A DNA stretch of 64,000 nucleotides from Cavia porcellus. Its lineage: Eukaryota > Chordata > Mammalia > Rodentia > Caviidae. A program made the translations under genes and the position numbers. The number at the start of each line of letters is the position of its first letter. Position 1 is the stretch's first letter. Below, one piece after another: positions 53,445 through 64,000 of the stretch. The notes beneath the pieces are model-generated. The model was not told where the DNA came from, did no database searches, and saw only the letters and a list, made by a program, of their open reading frames with translations. Where the stretch lies: the NCBI RefSeq assembly GCF_034190915.1, contig NW_026947514.1, forward strand, positions 2,935,701-2,999,700, in the 5' to 3' direction.

Positions 53445-56275
53445 GTTGCCAATCGATTGGTCATGTATGTCTGATCCAGTTGTGGCCTTTTTATTCTGTG
53501 ACCGATAGGTCTACAGTTACGGCAATGCCATGCTCTCTGAATGACTAGAGCTCGGTTATAAGCATTTGTATCAAATAGTTCAAGTTCTCTTTTTGTTTTC
53601 AAACTTTTCTAGTTCTGACTGTTTCAGGTGCTCTGCCTTTTAGGATGTACCCACCTCTGCACGCACATGGTTTATCTCGATTCAGCACTGTTGTGTTCTG
53701 TGTGATTTACACATCTTTCATCACATTGAACTGCACGTATTTTCTTTTTTGATGACATAGCGATGTTTTTATTTTTTAAATTCCAATTTCTTTGTGTCCA
53801 TTTGGTGACACGCAGATACGCGGCAGATTCTTAGTGAGCTGTCAACTTTACTAATGAACCGAACTCATCCAACAGCTCCAGCGGCCTCTACTGGGTGTGA
53901 ATCCTGAGGGTTTTCTGGGTTGCTGGTTGAACCATCAGGAAATGTGACAGTTTACTGCTGATTCCCAAATCTTTTTGCCTTGCGTTTCCTCCCTCTGCCA
54001 TGTTCCACTGGTTCGAGCCTCCCCAGAGGAACTGTGGTAAAAACAGACCTCCTCCCCGTCCCTGGACGTAGGAGAAAGCAGTCCACTTCTTATCAACTAG
54101 CATGTTAATTTTAGATTTGTTATTTTTTGTGGATGTTCTTTATCAGGTTGAAGAATCTTCCTCTTACTTTAATTGGCTGAGAGCATTTACAAGAAACAAG
54201 GTGCCAGGCCTTGTCCACCGAGCCTTCTGCCTGTGTTGGGGTGATCTTCTGTTTTCTGGCTTTGTCTGGTCACAACATTGTGATGAGCAGTATTTCATTT
54301 TCAAATGTAAGATCAACCCTCCATTCCTTAAAAAAAAACCCACTGGAATTATAAACTGCCATAAATGTTTGACCAGGGAAGGATGATCAAACAATACAGC
54401 GTATGTTTCCATAAAAGATTCCTTCCAGTAGAAGACCCGCCACCTCTCAAAACACTCCCCATGCTCTGAGCACACATATCCCACTGCCCTCGACGTGCTG
54501 GCACCGTAATAAGTGTTTTGCAATTTAAATGTCTGCCGCGGGTTTTGGTCGCCCTTCAGGTCAGCCTTTTGTAACTCCTGGGGCCCACCTGCTCAAGTTC
54601 TGGGCAGCGCGTTTGTGCCTGTGTCCCTGAGCAAAGGCACCTTGCTCTGCTCTGTGCGCTGTCCTCTGGCTCTGACAGGCAGTCCTGACCTGGTGGATGA
54701 CCTGAAAATTTCTCTTTCCTCTTCAGGGTTTTGAAAAAAGAAAATCATGTAGGACTGCCTTTGTCTCCTTGAGCAGAACACTCTGGTGATGCCTGTGGGC
54801 CTCGGATTTCCCCAGGAGGAGATTTTTAACTACAAATTAAATTTCTTTAATAGACACAAAGCTGGACTATTCAGACTGTGTATTTTTGAGTGAGCTCTGG
54901 TGGTTCCTGTCTCTCAAGAAATCTCCCTGTTTCATCTATTATTAATTTATTCATATAAAGTTGTACCTGGTGCTGTCTCGTTATTGTGTTACTGCCTGGA
55001 GGGCCTGAAGGGTGACCTTGCCTTCTCTGATTTCAGATTTTGATAATTTCTTTTTTCCAGGTCCATCTGGCTAGAGATTTAGCCATCTGATCCTCTTTTC
55101 CAACACCTAGATTTTTGCTTAAGGGAATTTTCTTTATCTTCTTTTTCTATTTTGTGGATTTGTTGTCTTTGTTATTTCTTCATTCAGAAATAATTTTCTC
55201 CTTTATTAAAGAGGAAGCTAAGGTCATTGATATTAGGACAGTCTTATTTTCTAATCAGGGGACTAGGGGATGAATTTCACCTAAGCACGATTCTAATTGC
55301 ATTTCATAAGTTGACTTGTCATGTTTTAAATTCCATTCATTTTGAAATTCATTCTAATATTTAAATTTCATTCTAATATTTCTTGTCATTTATTCAGTGA
55401 CCTCTGAGTTACTTAGAAGTTTGTTATTTGGTTTCCAAAAATATTTGGAGGATATTTTTCAGGGGTCTTTTAGTTGTTGATTTCTAATTTGATAGCACTG
55501 TGCTAAGAATACACACCTTGTATGATTTAGAGCCTCATAAATTTATTTGATTTATTTGCCCCAGGATAAGATCTATCTTGTCAATGTCTGGATGTGTTCG
55601 GAAAAAAATGTAGCTCGTGTTACAGTGAGGCAGCACATTCTGTAAACTTCAGAGCAGGTCAGACTGACTCACACTACGGCTTAGAACTCCTGGGTCCTCC
55701 CAGCTTCTGTGTGTTTGTTCTGTTGGTTACGAGAGCTTGACGTGTCTCCACTGTAACTGGATTAGCCTGTTTCTCCTCTGAGTCCTATCAGCTTTGGCTC
55801 TGAATATTTGACAGCTCTGTTAGCAGAGTTATGAACATTTCAGGTTGTTCTGCCTTCTTGGTGAATTGATTCCTTTTACATTATTAAATGATTATCTTAA
55901 TCCTGAATAACACCCTTTGCCTTGGCTCCTGCTTTGTCTGATCCTAATGTAGCTACTCTAGTGTTCCTCTGATTACTGCCGGCACAATGCTCAGTTTCCA
56001 CCCTTTTATTCTTTATCTGAGTCTTTTTAACAAAGAGGCATGTAATTTGTTCTTGTTTAATTATTTAACATGACAATGCTTTGTTTCTTTTGTGAGGTGT
56101 TTATAGCATTTTACGTGTACAGGATTGCTGGCATAATTAACTTTAAATCTACCATCTTGCTGTTTGTTTTTAATTCGTCTCCTATATTCTTTGTTCCTCC
56201 TTTCTGCCTTCCTTTGGCTATTCTGAACAATTTTGTTATTTTGATTTATATCTTCTATTGTCCTTTTAAAAACAG
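53445..56275 (-). mobile_element. Ancient L1 (L1M-like), antisense, most of ORF2 and beyond
   Basis: The + strand follows antisense L1 text from C-terminal ORF2 toward the 5' side. Landmarks include 'tctacagttacggcaatgcc' (53511), 'gatgttctttatcaggttga' (54132), 'ttctttaatagacacaaagc' (54842), 'ccatctggctagagatttag' (55063), 'aatatttggaggatattttt' (55440), 'aatttgatagcactgtgcta' (55486), 'cctatcagctttggctctga' (55784), 'cttggtgaattgattccttt' (55857), 'gatcctaatgtagctactct' (55940), 'aaatctaccatcttgctgtt' (56145). 53445-54100 is the most decayed part. No intact frame. Confidence 0.8.
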
Positions 56276-56366
56276 AGGTTACTCAAGCCTGTAAACCCAG
56301 CACGGTGGGAGGCTGGGGCAGGAGGATCTCATGTTCAGTCCGAGCTGGGGCAACACAGTGGAAAGA

Positions 56367-56420
<54 letters not shown>

Positions 56421-56447
56421 GGCTGGGAATGTAGTGGGCTCAATCCT

Positions 56448-56455
<8 letters not shown>
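56275..56455 (+). mobile_element. B1-dID composite SINE with microsatellite-expanded linker and tail
   Basis: B1 half (gaggttactcaagcctgtaa, 'gggaggctggggcaggagg', 'gttcagtccgagctgggg', 'caacacagtgg') then, where the A-rich linker should be, (AG)n; then a short ID half (TTGGGCTGGGAATGTAGTGG, gctcaatccttagtaac). It is followed by (CA)n instead of an A tail. The central ID part is deleted. Confidence 0.85.
56369..56416. repeat. (AG)n microsatellite
   Basis: About 24 uninterrupted AG units between the two halves of the B1-dID. Confidence 0.97.
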
Positions 56456-56486
<31 letters not shown>

Positions 56487-56492
56487 ACACAG
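56453..56492. repeat. (CA)n microsatellite
   Basis: About 20 AC units with interruptions (ata, aga) at the tail end of the B1-dID. Confidence 0.97.
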
Positions 56493-56499
56493 ACACTTG

Positions 56500-57595
56500 A
56501 GGTAGCTTTACGCAAGGGTGTGTCTAGCCTGTGGTTGCACTGGGCTACGCTAAGAAGTGACAACATTTCCTTTATGGTTCATATTTTTTACGAGAACACA
56601 GGCGTGCTCGTGCTGCGGGCCATGGGACAGAAGCATGCAGCTGTCAGTGGAGGTCTTGCATTCCCCAGTACAGCGCAGGAGCAGGACCAGGCCCCACCCC
56701 TGCTTTTCCAGACTTCTCGTGAGGGTGGTCCTGCCTTTTACTCCTACACTACATTGTTATTTAGTTTACGTGAAACAGCCGAGGGGGCTGTGAGGAGCTG
56801 TGGGGCCGGGAGGGAACGCGCACTCCCTGTCTTCCCCACTCACTGTCCCACGGCTCGCCTTTTCTCTGCGCGGTGGCTTTGACCTGTCTTTTGCCTGCTG
56901 GCTGGATGGACTCAGTGTGTCACTGTGTGCACCGAGCGTGACCAGGGTGGGCTTCCTCTGCACATGGGACATCTGGAGAAGCCAGTGTGTGCTATGCATG
57001 TGTACAAGTGTGCACACATGTGCATGCATGTGCACAGATGTGTATGTGTGTGTGTTTAGTTTGGAAATGTCTGTGTGGATGGCTCCTCGATGCTTGATGC
57101 GATTCTGGGATGCTGTCTTGTACTCTGGGGTGTCGCCGTGTGGTGGTCCCCACATGCATGGTCCCCGGGAGATGCTGTGTCCTCTGGTCCTCTTGGCGAT
57201 GTTATGATGATGCCTCCCGGTAGCCTTTTCTTCATTTTTTTTTTGTGGATGAGATGTGGAGGCTTCCGGTATCTGCGGGTTTCTCGTTCTCATCACATTG
57301 GAAACACGGAAGCCGTCGCCCTGCAGGTCCCTGTGGGCGCCTGCCTGCTCGTCAGGGCCTCCGGCTGCGTTTGAGCTGTGGCTCAGGAGTGCGCGCTCTG
57401 CTTGCTGTCCTTGCACCGTGGCATTCCCGCCGGCCTCCGCCCTCGTCTCCAGAGGCACTGTGGCTTTTTTCTGTAGGGTGCATTCTGCTGTTAATCCTAC
57501 ATTTAAAAAATTTCTACCAGCCCAGTTTGTATCTTATTTATCTTGTCAACATCCCTTTCCAGTACTCTCGTGCCTTGGCATACAAACACAGTTAT
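56500..57595. other. Unique sequence with a TG-rich tract
   Basis: A TGTG/TGCA-rich stretch lies at 56990-57056 and a T run at 57235-57245. The minus frame 56766-57458 (230 codons) and plus frames at 56800-57720 overlap and show no domain. Confidence 0.35.
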
Positions 57596-57597
57596 GT

Positions 57598-57694
57598 GGC
57601 CGGGGATTTAGCTCAGCGGCACAAGTGCCTGCCTGTAAGCACAAGGCTGAGAGTTTGCTATCTGGTACCAAAACAAACAAACAAAGAAACAAAC
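57598..57694 (+). mobile_element. ID-type SINE with (CAAA)n tail
   Basis: GGCCGGGGATTTAGCTCAGC with a perfect A box (TAGCTCAGCGG, 57609-57619), anticodon-like region 'gcctgcctgtaagc', a degenerate B box (gagtttgctatc) and GGTACCAAAACAAACAAACA tail. An approximate duplication of 'aaaca(ca)gtt' flanks it. Same subfamily head as the copy at 797-910. Confidence 0.92.
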
Positions 57695-57699
57695 AGTTG

Positions 57700-58400
57700 T
57701 TAACTGCTTACCTTCCTTAGCTCTTGCCTGTGTCATCTGTGTCATTTTGGGGGCTGTTCCTACTGCTGGATATTTGTTCCTGATCGTGAGTTATATTTTC
57801 CTATTACTTAGCATTCTTAATACTCTTTAACTGGATGCTAGGATTATAAATTTTATTCTGTAAAGCACTGGAGAAGTGCATATTTCGGAGCGTTGTCCTG
57901 AAAGCCATCGTATGATGGATACACAGTTTGATCCTTTTTGGAGCTCACATCTAAGCTGCGTTAGGTGGGACCTGAACCACCATGAGCACAGGGCTGATGC
58001 TGCTTCCCCTGGGGCCCATCGCCCTCGGATCACCGCTCCCTGCCTTGTGTGTTAGGAGGTTTCTCCAAGCTGCTCCGGTTCCCTGTATGCTCCAAGGAGG
58101 CTTCTGTCCTGGCCAGGGGCGGGCTGGCTCCATGTATGTGTAGATCAGTGTGCCGCCTGAGGCCGCTGTCCTGTGTCCAGTGAGGAGGCAGGGTCATCAC
58201 AGAGCTCGCTCATTCCTTTCTTTTCTCTTGCAGAGCCCTGTGCTGTCCTGCCTACTGTCCACATCCCCAAGTTGTGGTCTTATTTAATTGTTTTGTTTGT
58301 GCTTCAGGTACTTCGTGTCAGCTGTATTCTACCCAGATGTCTTTAACTGGTTAAAAACCAAAAACCAAACAAACAAACGCACCTTACCATTACCTCTGTT
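57700..58400. other. Unique sequence
   Basis: No repeat recognised except an A/C-rich patch at 58350-58380 (aaaccaaacaaacaaac). Small ORFs only. Confidence 0.3.
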
Positions 58401-58403
58401 TCT

Positions 58404-58965
58404 GAGTGTGTAGTTCAGCGGCACTAAGCACAGTCAGACTGTTGTATCCCTGTCACCACCACCAATCTCCAGATCATTTTTACTTTCTGGGACAGAAGCC
58501 ACGTCTCCACGCCTCAGGCCCCCATGCCGCCCCTGGCCGCTGCCCCTCTGCTTTCTGTTCCATGTGTAACACTCCCTTTCTTTCCTAGGCAGCTCACACC
58601 CGTCCTACGACGACATACCCTGGTTTGTTTGTCCGTTTGTCTGCTTTTTCCCTTGGTGCACTTGGTGTGTGTGATGCTGTTGTGCAAACGGGTGTGTGCG
58701 TATCTCCTGGATCCTGCCGCCCAGTCCAGGGCACGTGCTCCGAGCAGGGTTGCCAGGTCAGTGAAGATCGCGTGTTTAATATCTTGAGGAGCACCAAACT
58801 ATTTACCACAGTGGCGATGCTATTTTACATTCCCACCAGCAGTGCCTCGCTTTGCCAATTTCTGCTGATCTCTGCCAAGACTGGCTTTATGGTTTTTTAT
58901 GGCAGCCATCCTAACGGGTGTGAAATATCTGTGTTCGTGATCTCCATAATTTCTTCTGCAAGCTC
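58404..58965 (-). mobile_element. Ancient L1 3'UTR and ORF2 C-terminal end, antisense
   Basis: Antisense landmarks in order: 'gttcagcggcactaagcaca', 'gtcaccaccaccaatctcca', 'gatgctgttgtgcaaacggg', 'atcttgaggagcaccaaac', 'accacagtggcgatgcta', 'tttacattcccaccagcagt', 'gccaagactggctttatgg', 'tggcagccatcctaacggg'. This is 3'UTR followed by the ORF2 C-terminus of an old L1M. Dead, with no frame. Confidence 0.85.
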
Positions 58966-58969
58966 TAAA

Positions 58970-60275
58970 GAACAGCCTTGCTGTTGTCACACCGGGCAGA
59001 GGCATGGTGGTAGGGTCCTTTCCCAGGGGTCAGAGCTGGGGCTCAGTTCAGCTCTCTGCGGCATCACGTTTAATACATAGATCCACACTCTCCCCGGCTG
59101 TCTGTACATCTGACACACATTGTGTGTCCAGCAATCTCTAAGTGCCCTGCAGGGTGGCAGAGCAGCTTCTGGTGGGAAGCATGGCTGTGAAGACAGTGGG
59201 TAGCTCTGGGGCTTGTGTACTTCAGTGTGGCTGCAGCACAGGGGACCGGTGAAGGACAAGCCTGGAAGGTGTCCAGGGACCGAATTCCTCAGGGCCTTGG
59301 CTGTGAAACTCAGGGATCTGATCTTCACCTTGGGAAGTATGGGGGCTACAACGGCAGGAACTGAGATGGGGAGGAGCCTCCGGGAGACCAGCAAGGACAG
59401 AGGGACCGATTGGCAGTGGGAGGCAGAGGCGGAGAGCCTCAGGCAGGGTTCTCTGGAGGGGCAGCGCCAGTAGCCGCGACGGCTCTAAATATAGACCGAG
59501 GCGCTTCACCACAAGGAGCTGGCGCATGCCCTCCCGCAGGGTGATAAGTCCCATGAGCTGCCATCTGCACGCTGGAGCCCAAGGAAGCAGGCGGTGTGCC
59601 TGAATCAGGTCCAAGGCCCAGGGAGTGACGGTCATCCCTGTCTGCGGGAGGAGACGAGGTGTCCCGGCTCAGGCAGATGGCCGAGGGCAGTGATGGTGCG
59701 GGTGAGCTTGGCCTTCTCTGCCGTGTGTTCTACTCTGGCGGAGGCTGGAATTGGATGTGACTCAGATGCTAATCTCTCCCTGAGACACTCTCCTAGAAAT
59801 GATGTCTCACCGCAGTGACACAGGGCTCGAGCCCTCACAGGGAGGGTGCAGGGGATTTGTTCATCACTTCTCCCACCTCTCTCTCCAGCAACAAGTGCGA
59901 GAGACTCACTGCATGCCTGGACACACAGATTCTGTGAAAATACACATGCATGGAAAAGGGGTGAGGAGCTGGTCCCGATCTGGGATACGTTCGCTTCTAG
60001 ATTCTGTGAAGGTGACAGAGGAGTCCCTGGAGAAGCCTGAGCTGCTCACATCGCCAGCTCAGGGACAGACAGGCTGGACCTGGGCTCCCTGCTGGGGATG
60101 ACATCCAACCCGGCCTCCCTGGTGCCCCACTGCCCTTTCTGCCTCAGGTTCCTGCAGGAAGGTGACAACTTTGCGTCCACTCTGAGCTGCAGAAACCACG
60201 AAGTCGAGAAGACGGAAGACACCTCCCTGCAGTCTCTGGAGTGCTGAGGGTGGAGGCTGTTCTCAGATTCCTGTC
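58970..60275. other. Unique sequence, no gene supported
   Basis: GC-moderate with both-strand frames of 135-137 codons (58987-59394 and 59222-59635 minus) lacking domains. No repeat hallmarks. Confidence 0.35.
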
Positions 60276-60279
60276 TGCC

Positions 60280-61260
60280 TCTGGGTAATTGGCAAACAGG
60301 GATGCGCCATTTGTCACAAAAATTAAAAACATTTGAAGTAAATGTGAGCTATAAGCGTGTGCTTATTATCGAAAGGAAGCAAACCCTCGTTTCATAAGCT
60401 GATAATTTTGGATACATTAAGCAGTGCGTTGCGCATACTGCTTTTAGGTTTAGGGATTTTAAAAAACAGCATTCTCATCCAATAAAGGGAGCTGGAAAAG
60501 ATGGGGTTCTGTCAATAGCAAAATTCGTTTCCTGTCCACCCCAACCGCCCCACTGATTTCCAGGTCTTGGGACATTTTATGGAGTTAGGGTTTCTGTGAC
60601 ACTGGGCTAACTGTGACACCCACACAGGTGCATTTCAGCTGAAGTCAGCCTCTCAGACCTGGACCTGGTCACCTCCTCGGCCACCTACACATGCTTCAGT
60701 GACCCTGGGGACCTTGCTTGTCTCTCCTCCCTCTCTCCCTCATCAGTCCCCCATGTTCGTAAGGTCCCAATTTGACACCAAGCTCAACTTGTAGGATGGT
60801 CCCCCTCCCGGCGCAGCCTGGTGTCCTGCTAGGGTGGTCACAGCCCCTCCCCTGAAGAATTCTCTGCTTTCGGAGCTGGACTTGGGCTCTTGCTGTGGAG
60901 GAGCTGTGAAGAGGCCCCCTGCCTGCCTTTCCAGTGTTATTCCATGACGGGCCCCTTGGGAAACAAGGAATCTTGTTTGAGAAGGGAAATAAAACCTCTA
61001 AGGGTTATAAACAGTGATCTTAACACCAATGGGGCCTTTCATTATGATTGAATAAGCATCCTAATTTGATGCAATGCAATAAGGGCTCAGATTTGGAATC
61101 TCCTGTGTATTTTGAAGCATGGCTGAAACATAATGGACCTAATTGATTCCTTCCAAACATGCAAAACCTACAAAATTCCATAGACAAAAAATTGTCATTA
61201 AAAAAAGAAAGAAAATATTGAGAAATACAAATTAGTTCACTGTTTCCCAGCAGAAAAAGG
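60280..61260. other. Repeat-poor AT-rich blocks, candidate conserved non-coding DNA
   Basis: 60280-60530 and 60960-61260 are AT-rich without transposon signatures, carry CpGs in AT context (gtgcgttgcgcatactgc, near 60425) and many TAAT/ATTA cores. A perfect C/EBP-ATF composite sequence TGATGCAAT sits at 61067-61075. No ORF spans them. Regulatory function is inferred, not shown. Confidence 0.35.
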
Positions 61261-61264
61261 CCAA

Positions 61265-64000
61265 CTCCTCTGGGCGGTCTTTGCCAGATTTCTGAGAGCC
61301 AGGTCAGGGGGAGGAGGTCCTTCCCTTTCAGAAGACAGGCGCTGGGCCCTCCGCGTGGCTCTTCCTTCTTCTCTGCTCTGAGTGGCTGCAGTGGACAGAG
61401 ACTTGGCCAGGGGACAGTCCGGAGTCAGGAGACCCAGGACTGAGGAGGAAAAGGTTCAGTCCAGGAAGACAGAGGCAGAGACAAAAACCACTTGGTTTGA
61501 TACTAAATATTTTCATGTCTAGGGCCCTGAAACCCCCAGCTTCACCCCTCTCTGATTAGCTTGCTAACTGCTTCTGTGGCTGGTAAGTGCCCTGGGCCCC
61601 GGGACCAGAAGACGGGTCAATCTGCCACCTCCCTGGGGCCCGGGTACCACGACACGTCTTAATAGGTCAGTGACCTGCGGGAGCGGCTGGGAGAGCTGAG
61701 GGTCTAAAGTGGGGCTTTGCAGAGGAGGCCGAGGATGGTGTTCCAGGTGAGGAAGGGTGTTCCTGGAGGATGGCCCAGCCTGAAGGAAGGAGAGGGATGT
61801 GGTCGGAAACCCAGGAGTAGCCACGGGGCTGGAGTGCACACGAAGGGCCATGCACGGGGCCTGCCGGGGACGGGTGCTCCTGGGCCCGTGACTGTTGCTG
61901 TCTCACGGCAGCGGCAACAGTTTGGCACCTTCTCCTGGCCACCGAATCCTTGTAACTCCTCAAATGTTATTTCTGGCTGAGTCGAGTGATTTCAACGGCA
62001 AGATCTCGATTGCCTCGGAGTGTGGTCATGTGGCCCCAGAGCACAGGACCCTCCGGCTGCAGGGCCGGCTCCTGTTCCCCGGCTGCAGCCTCATAATTTC
62101 CCTGGAGGCTGGGGTCCTCCTTGAGGAGACGATGACAGTGCCAGGAGCTGGGGAGCGCCTTCTCCGTCCTGGCATCTGTTCCCAATGCGCCATCTGCCCT
62201 AGACAACAAGCCCACGTCTTTCTTCTTCTTCTTCCTTCTCTACTTCTTGTTTGGATGGAGGGAGTGGAGGAAGTCATTAGAGCTTGTGGTGGGTGAACTG
62301 CAAGCTCTCGGTAGAGGAGGGGGTTTGGGGTAACACTCGGGGTCTCTTTGGTCACAGGATCAGAGCTCGTTTCTCCTGAAGGCTGAGGCAGCGTGAGCCG
62401 GGACTCAAAGGCCCTCTGCTCACAGGTGGACGCGGCTGCAGCAGGCTGAGAATGCAGAGGTTGTACATAGACTCTGAGAATCACCCTGACCTGACCTAAA
62501 AGTGCATGACTGCTCTAAGCAAATTGGGCAGAGCAGCACGGGGAGAGCCTGCTTTCCTCTCAGAGCACTATTGGGGACACGCCATATGGTTTTTGCCAAA
62601 CCATTTGGGCTTCTAAAATTTTCTATTCCCAGTGGAAAAATGGAGCTAATAGAAGTGGCCACCTCACCAAGACATCAGAAAATCTATAAATGCCTTGATC
62701 TCCTTGGGAAAAATATGCACTGAAATACCACGTGAAATTCAAGTAAATATCAGCCCAAGCCTGGACCTTCGCTTCAGAGCAGGGATTTAGGGCTTAGGTG
62801 GATGCCATCATCATGGATCACACAGAAGTGACACACGCCTGGGTGGCCTGTGCTTTGTAATTGTGATGTTCTTAAAACAAGGCAGTGAACTATGTCAGAT
62901 TGAGGCTCAGGTGGTTTTCTTTTTTATCGTTGAGGTATGTTTGTAAGACACGATGATTACGTTCATATGCACATCACATCTTGACTCCCATCCCCACTCA
63001 CAGGTTCTCAGGTGGTCCCCTCCATCGCCGGGACTGTCTGCATGTACGTGATTTTTGGTGGACACCGAAGTTCACCCTGGCTGGCATGGACCCTGGCGTT
63101 CCTGTCCTTCTGGAACGGAAGGCGAGACCAGTTGGCCTTTCACTCCAAGTTGCCAGGCTCTGCCCTGATTATACCTTAGCGCCACACTCTGCCCTCTCCT
63201 CTTTTGCATGGACAGATCTGTGACAGCCCACCCCATCTACTTGACTCTCTGATAGGGCTTAATCATACCGCAGCATCCATGTGTTTACTTCAGAGATTTC
63301 CAAAAAGAATAGAAAAGATCTAGCAACCCCGAATTAGTTTAGGAACCAGCATGTCCCTTGCTTTAAGGAACACAGTAAACATTTCGGGAGAGCATGCCAG
63401 CTCACTATCTGACTCTCTCTTCAGCGACTTCAGGGAAAACAGCAGCAGTTAGTTAGGCAATGTTTGCCAAGAGCAAATCTGGGGATGGGTGTTGATTTTA
63501 AAGAGAAGGGAAGCGGGGTGAGCTGTTCTCTGCAGGCTCTCCCTGCAGAGCCCTGCTTTTCAGGGACCCTCGGGAAGGCCACAGTGCAAACCTACCCTCC
63601 CTGCGGCTGGGGGCCCCTGCCAGCTGAAGAAGCGAGCTGTGGTCTGCAATGTGCGGGTACCCAGGTATGGAGACAGAAGCATGGGGAGCTCCTCTTTGTA
63701 CGCAGGCCCTGACCCTAGAACTTGGCCAGCCGGCCTTGTGCTTAACGAGAAGGTGAAGTGAACAGTGACATCTGCTTACCCCTGTACAACCCTTTAATGC
63801 TCCAGCCAAACACAATGAACACGTCTCAAGCCTTTGCAAAGTCTAGTTTGTGTACAAATTTCCTGTCACTCTAGGACTTAACAGCAAAGCAATGCTCTTT
63901 TGTCACATGCATCTGAAAAACCGGGACAAATCACAGGTGTCACCCCCACACCCTCAAAACTCCCCAAGGCCCAAGCAGGAGGCAGCACAGCGGCTGTGCA
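61265..64000. other. Mostly unique sequence to the window end
   Basis: Includes a CTT-rich run at 62217-62240 and a T-rich, repeat-like segment at 62915-62990 that shares short blocks with 22290-22365. Overlapping plus and minus ORFs at 61564-62484 (up to 152 codons) have no domain. Nothing marks a gene. Confidence 0.35.

Noticed and set aside
56766..57458. 230-codon minus-strand frame
   Set aside because: Runs through a TG/TGCA-rich tract that gives repetitive His/Thr text, with no domain.
1..64000. A novel multi-gene system or bacterial-type operon
   Set aside because: No gene clusters, ribosome-binding sites or operon spacing. The content is mammalian repeats plus unique non-coding DNA.

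Overview
This is mammalian, most probably rodent, nuclear DNA. I find no convincing protein-coding exon, RNA gene or complete gene in it. The best clade evidence is the SINE content. There are tRNA-derived ID elements, B1 (7SL-derived) monomers with the typical rodent internal duplication, and several composite B1-dID elements in which a B1 half is fused to an ID half. B1-dID is known from squirrel-like, beaver, dormouse, guinea-pig and porcupine lineages rather than from mice and rats. A non-muroid rodent is therefore the best guess; the species cannot be fixed from this window alone.

Layout. 1-4130 is a patchwork of very old antisense LINE-1 (L1) pieces cut by two ID insertions with target-site duplications and by a B1-dID whose tail grew into a 190-bp pyrimidine tract. 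4130-18190 is mostly single-copy DNA with scattered MIR, MLT1 and L1 3'-end pieces, one LTR-like repeat, one hAT-type DNA transposon and a B1. 18190-20255 is a 5'-truncated antisense L1, the youngest L1 here, followed by a mariner transposase remnant. 20950-24263 carries an MLT1 end and a solo LTR with a perfect 5-bp target duplication. 25580-30890 is AT-rich ancient sense L1: an ORF2 piece holding a nested mariner remnant, then a 5'UTR/ORF1 (L1M or HAL1-like) piece. 31107-46110 is GC-richer and mostly unique, with a palindromic DNA transposon, two Tigger-type elements, MLT1, MIR, B1 and B1-dID copies and one small CpG-island-like patch. 46114-48338 is a nearly full-length MaLR-type LTR retrotransposon (LTR, non-coding interior, LTR), with a related antisense LTR just downstream. 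53091-56275 is antisense ancient L1 preceded by SINEs. 56275-56496 is a B1-dID expanded into GA and CA microsatellites. 58404-58965 is another ancient L1 end. 58970-64000 is mostly unique.

The open reading frames up to 256 codons fall in GC-rich DNA or inside repeats, often on both strands at once, and show no recognisable domain. The window is therefore intergenic or deep inside introns of a gene whose exons lie elsewhere. The only coding-derived sequence I recognise is transposon ORF remains (L1 ORF2 and mariner transposase). Some AT-rich, non-repeat stretches (about 6200-7450, 13115-14680, 16520-17480, 60280-61260) look like candidate conserved regulatory DNA, but that can only be tested by cross-species alignment. 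All repeat family names come from recalled family sequence and structure, not from a database search.
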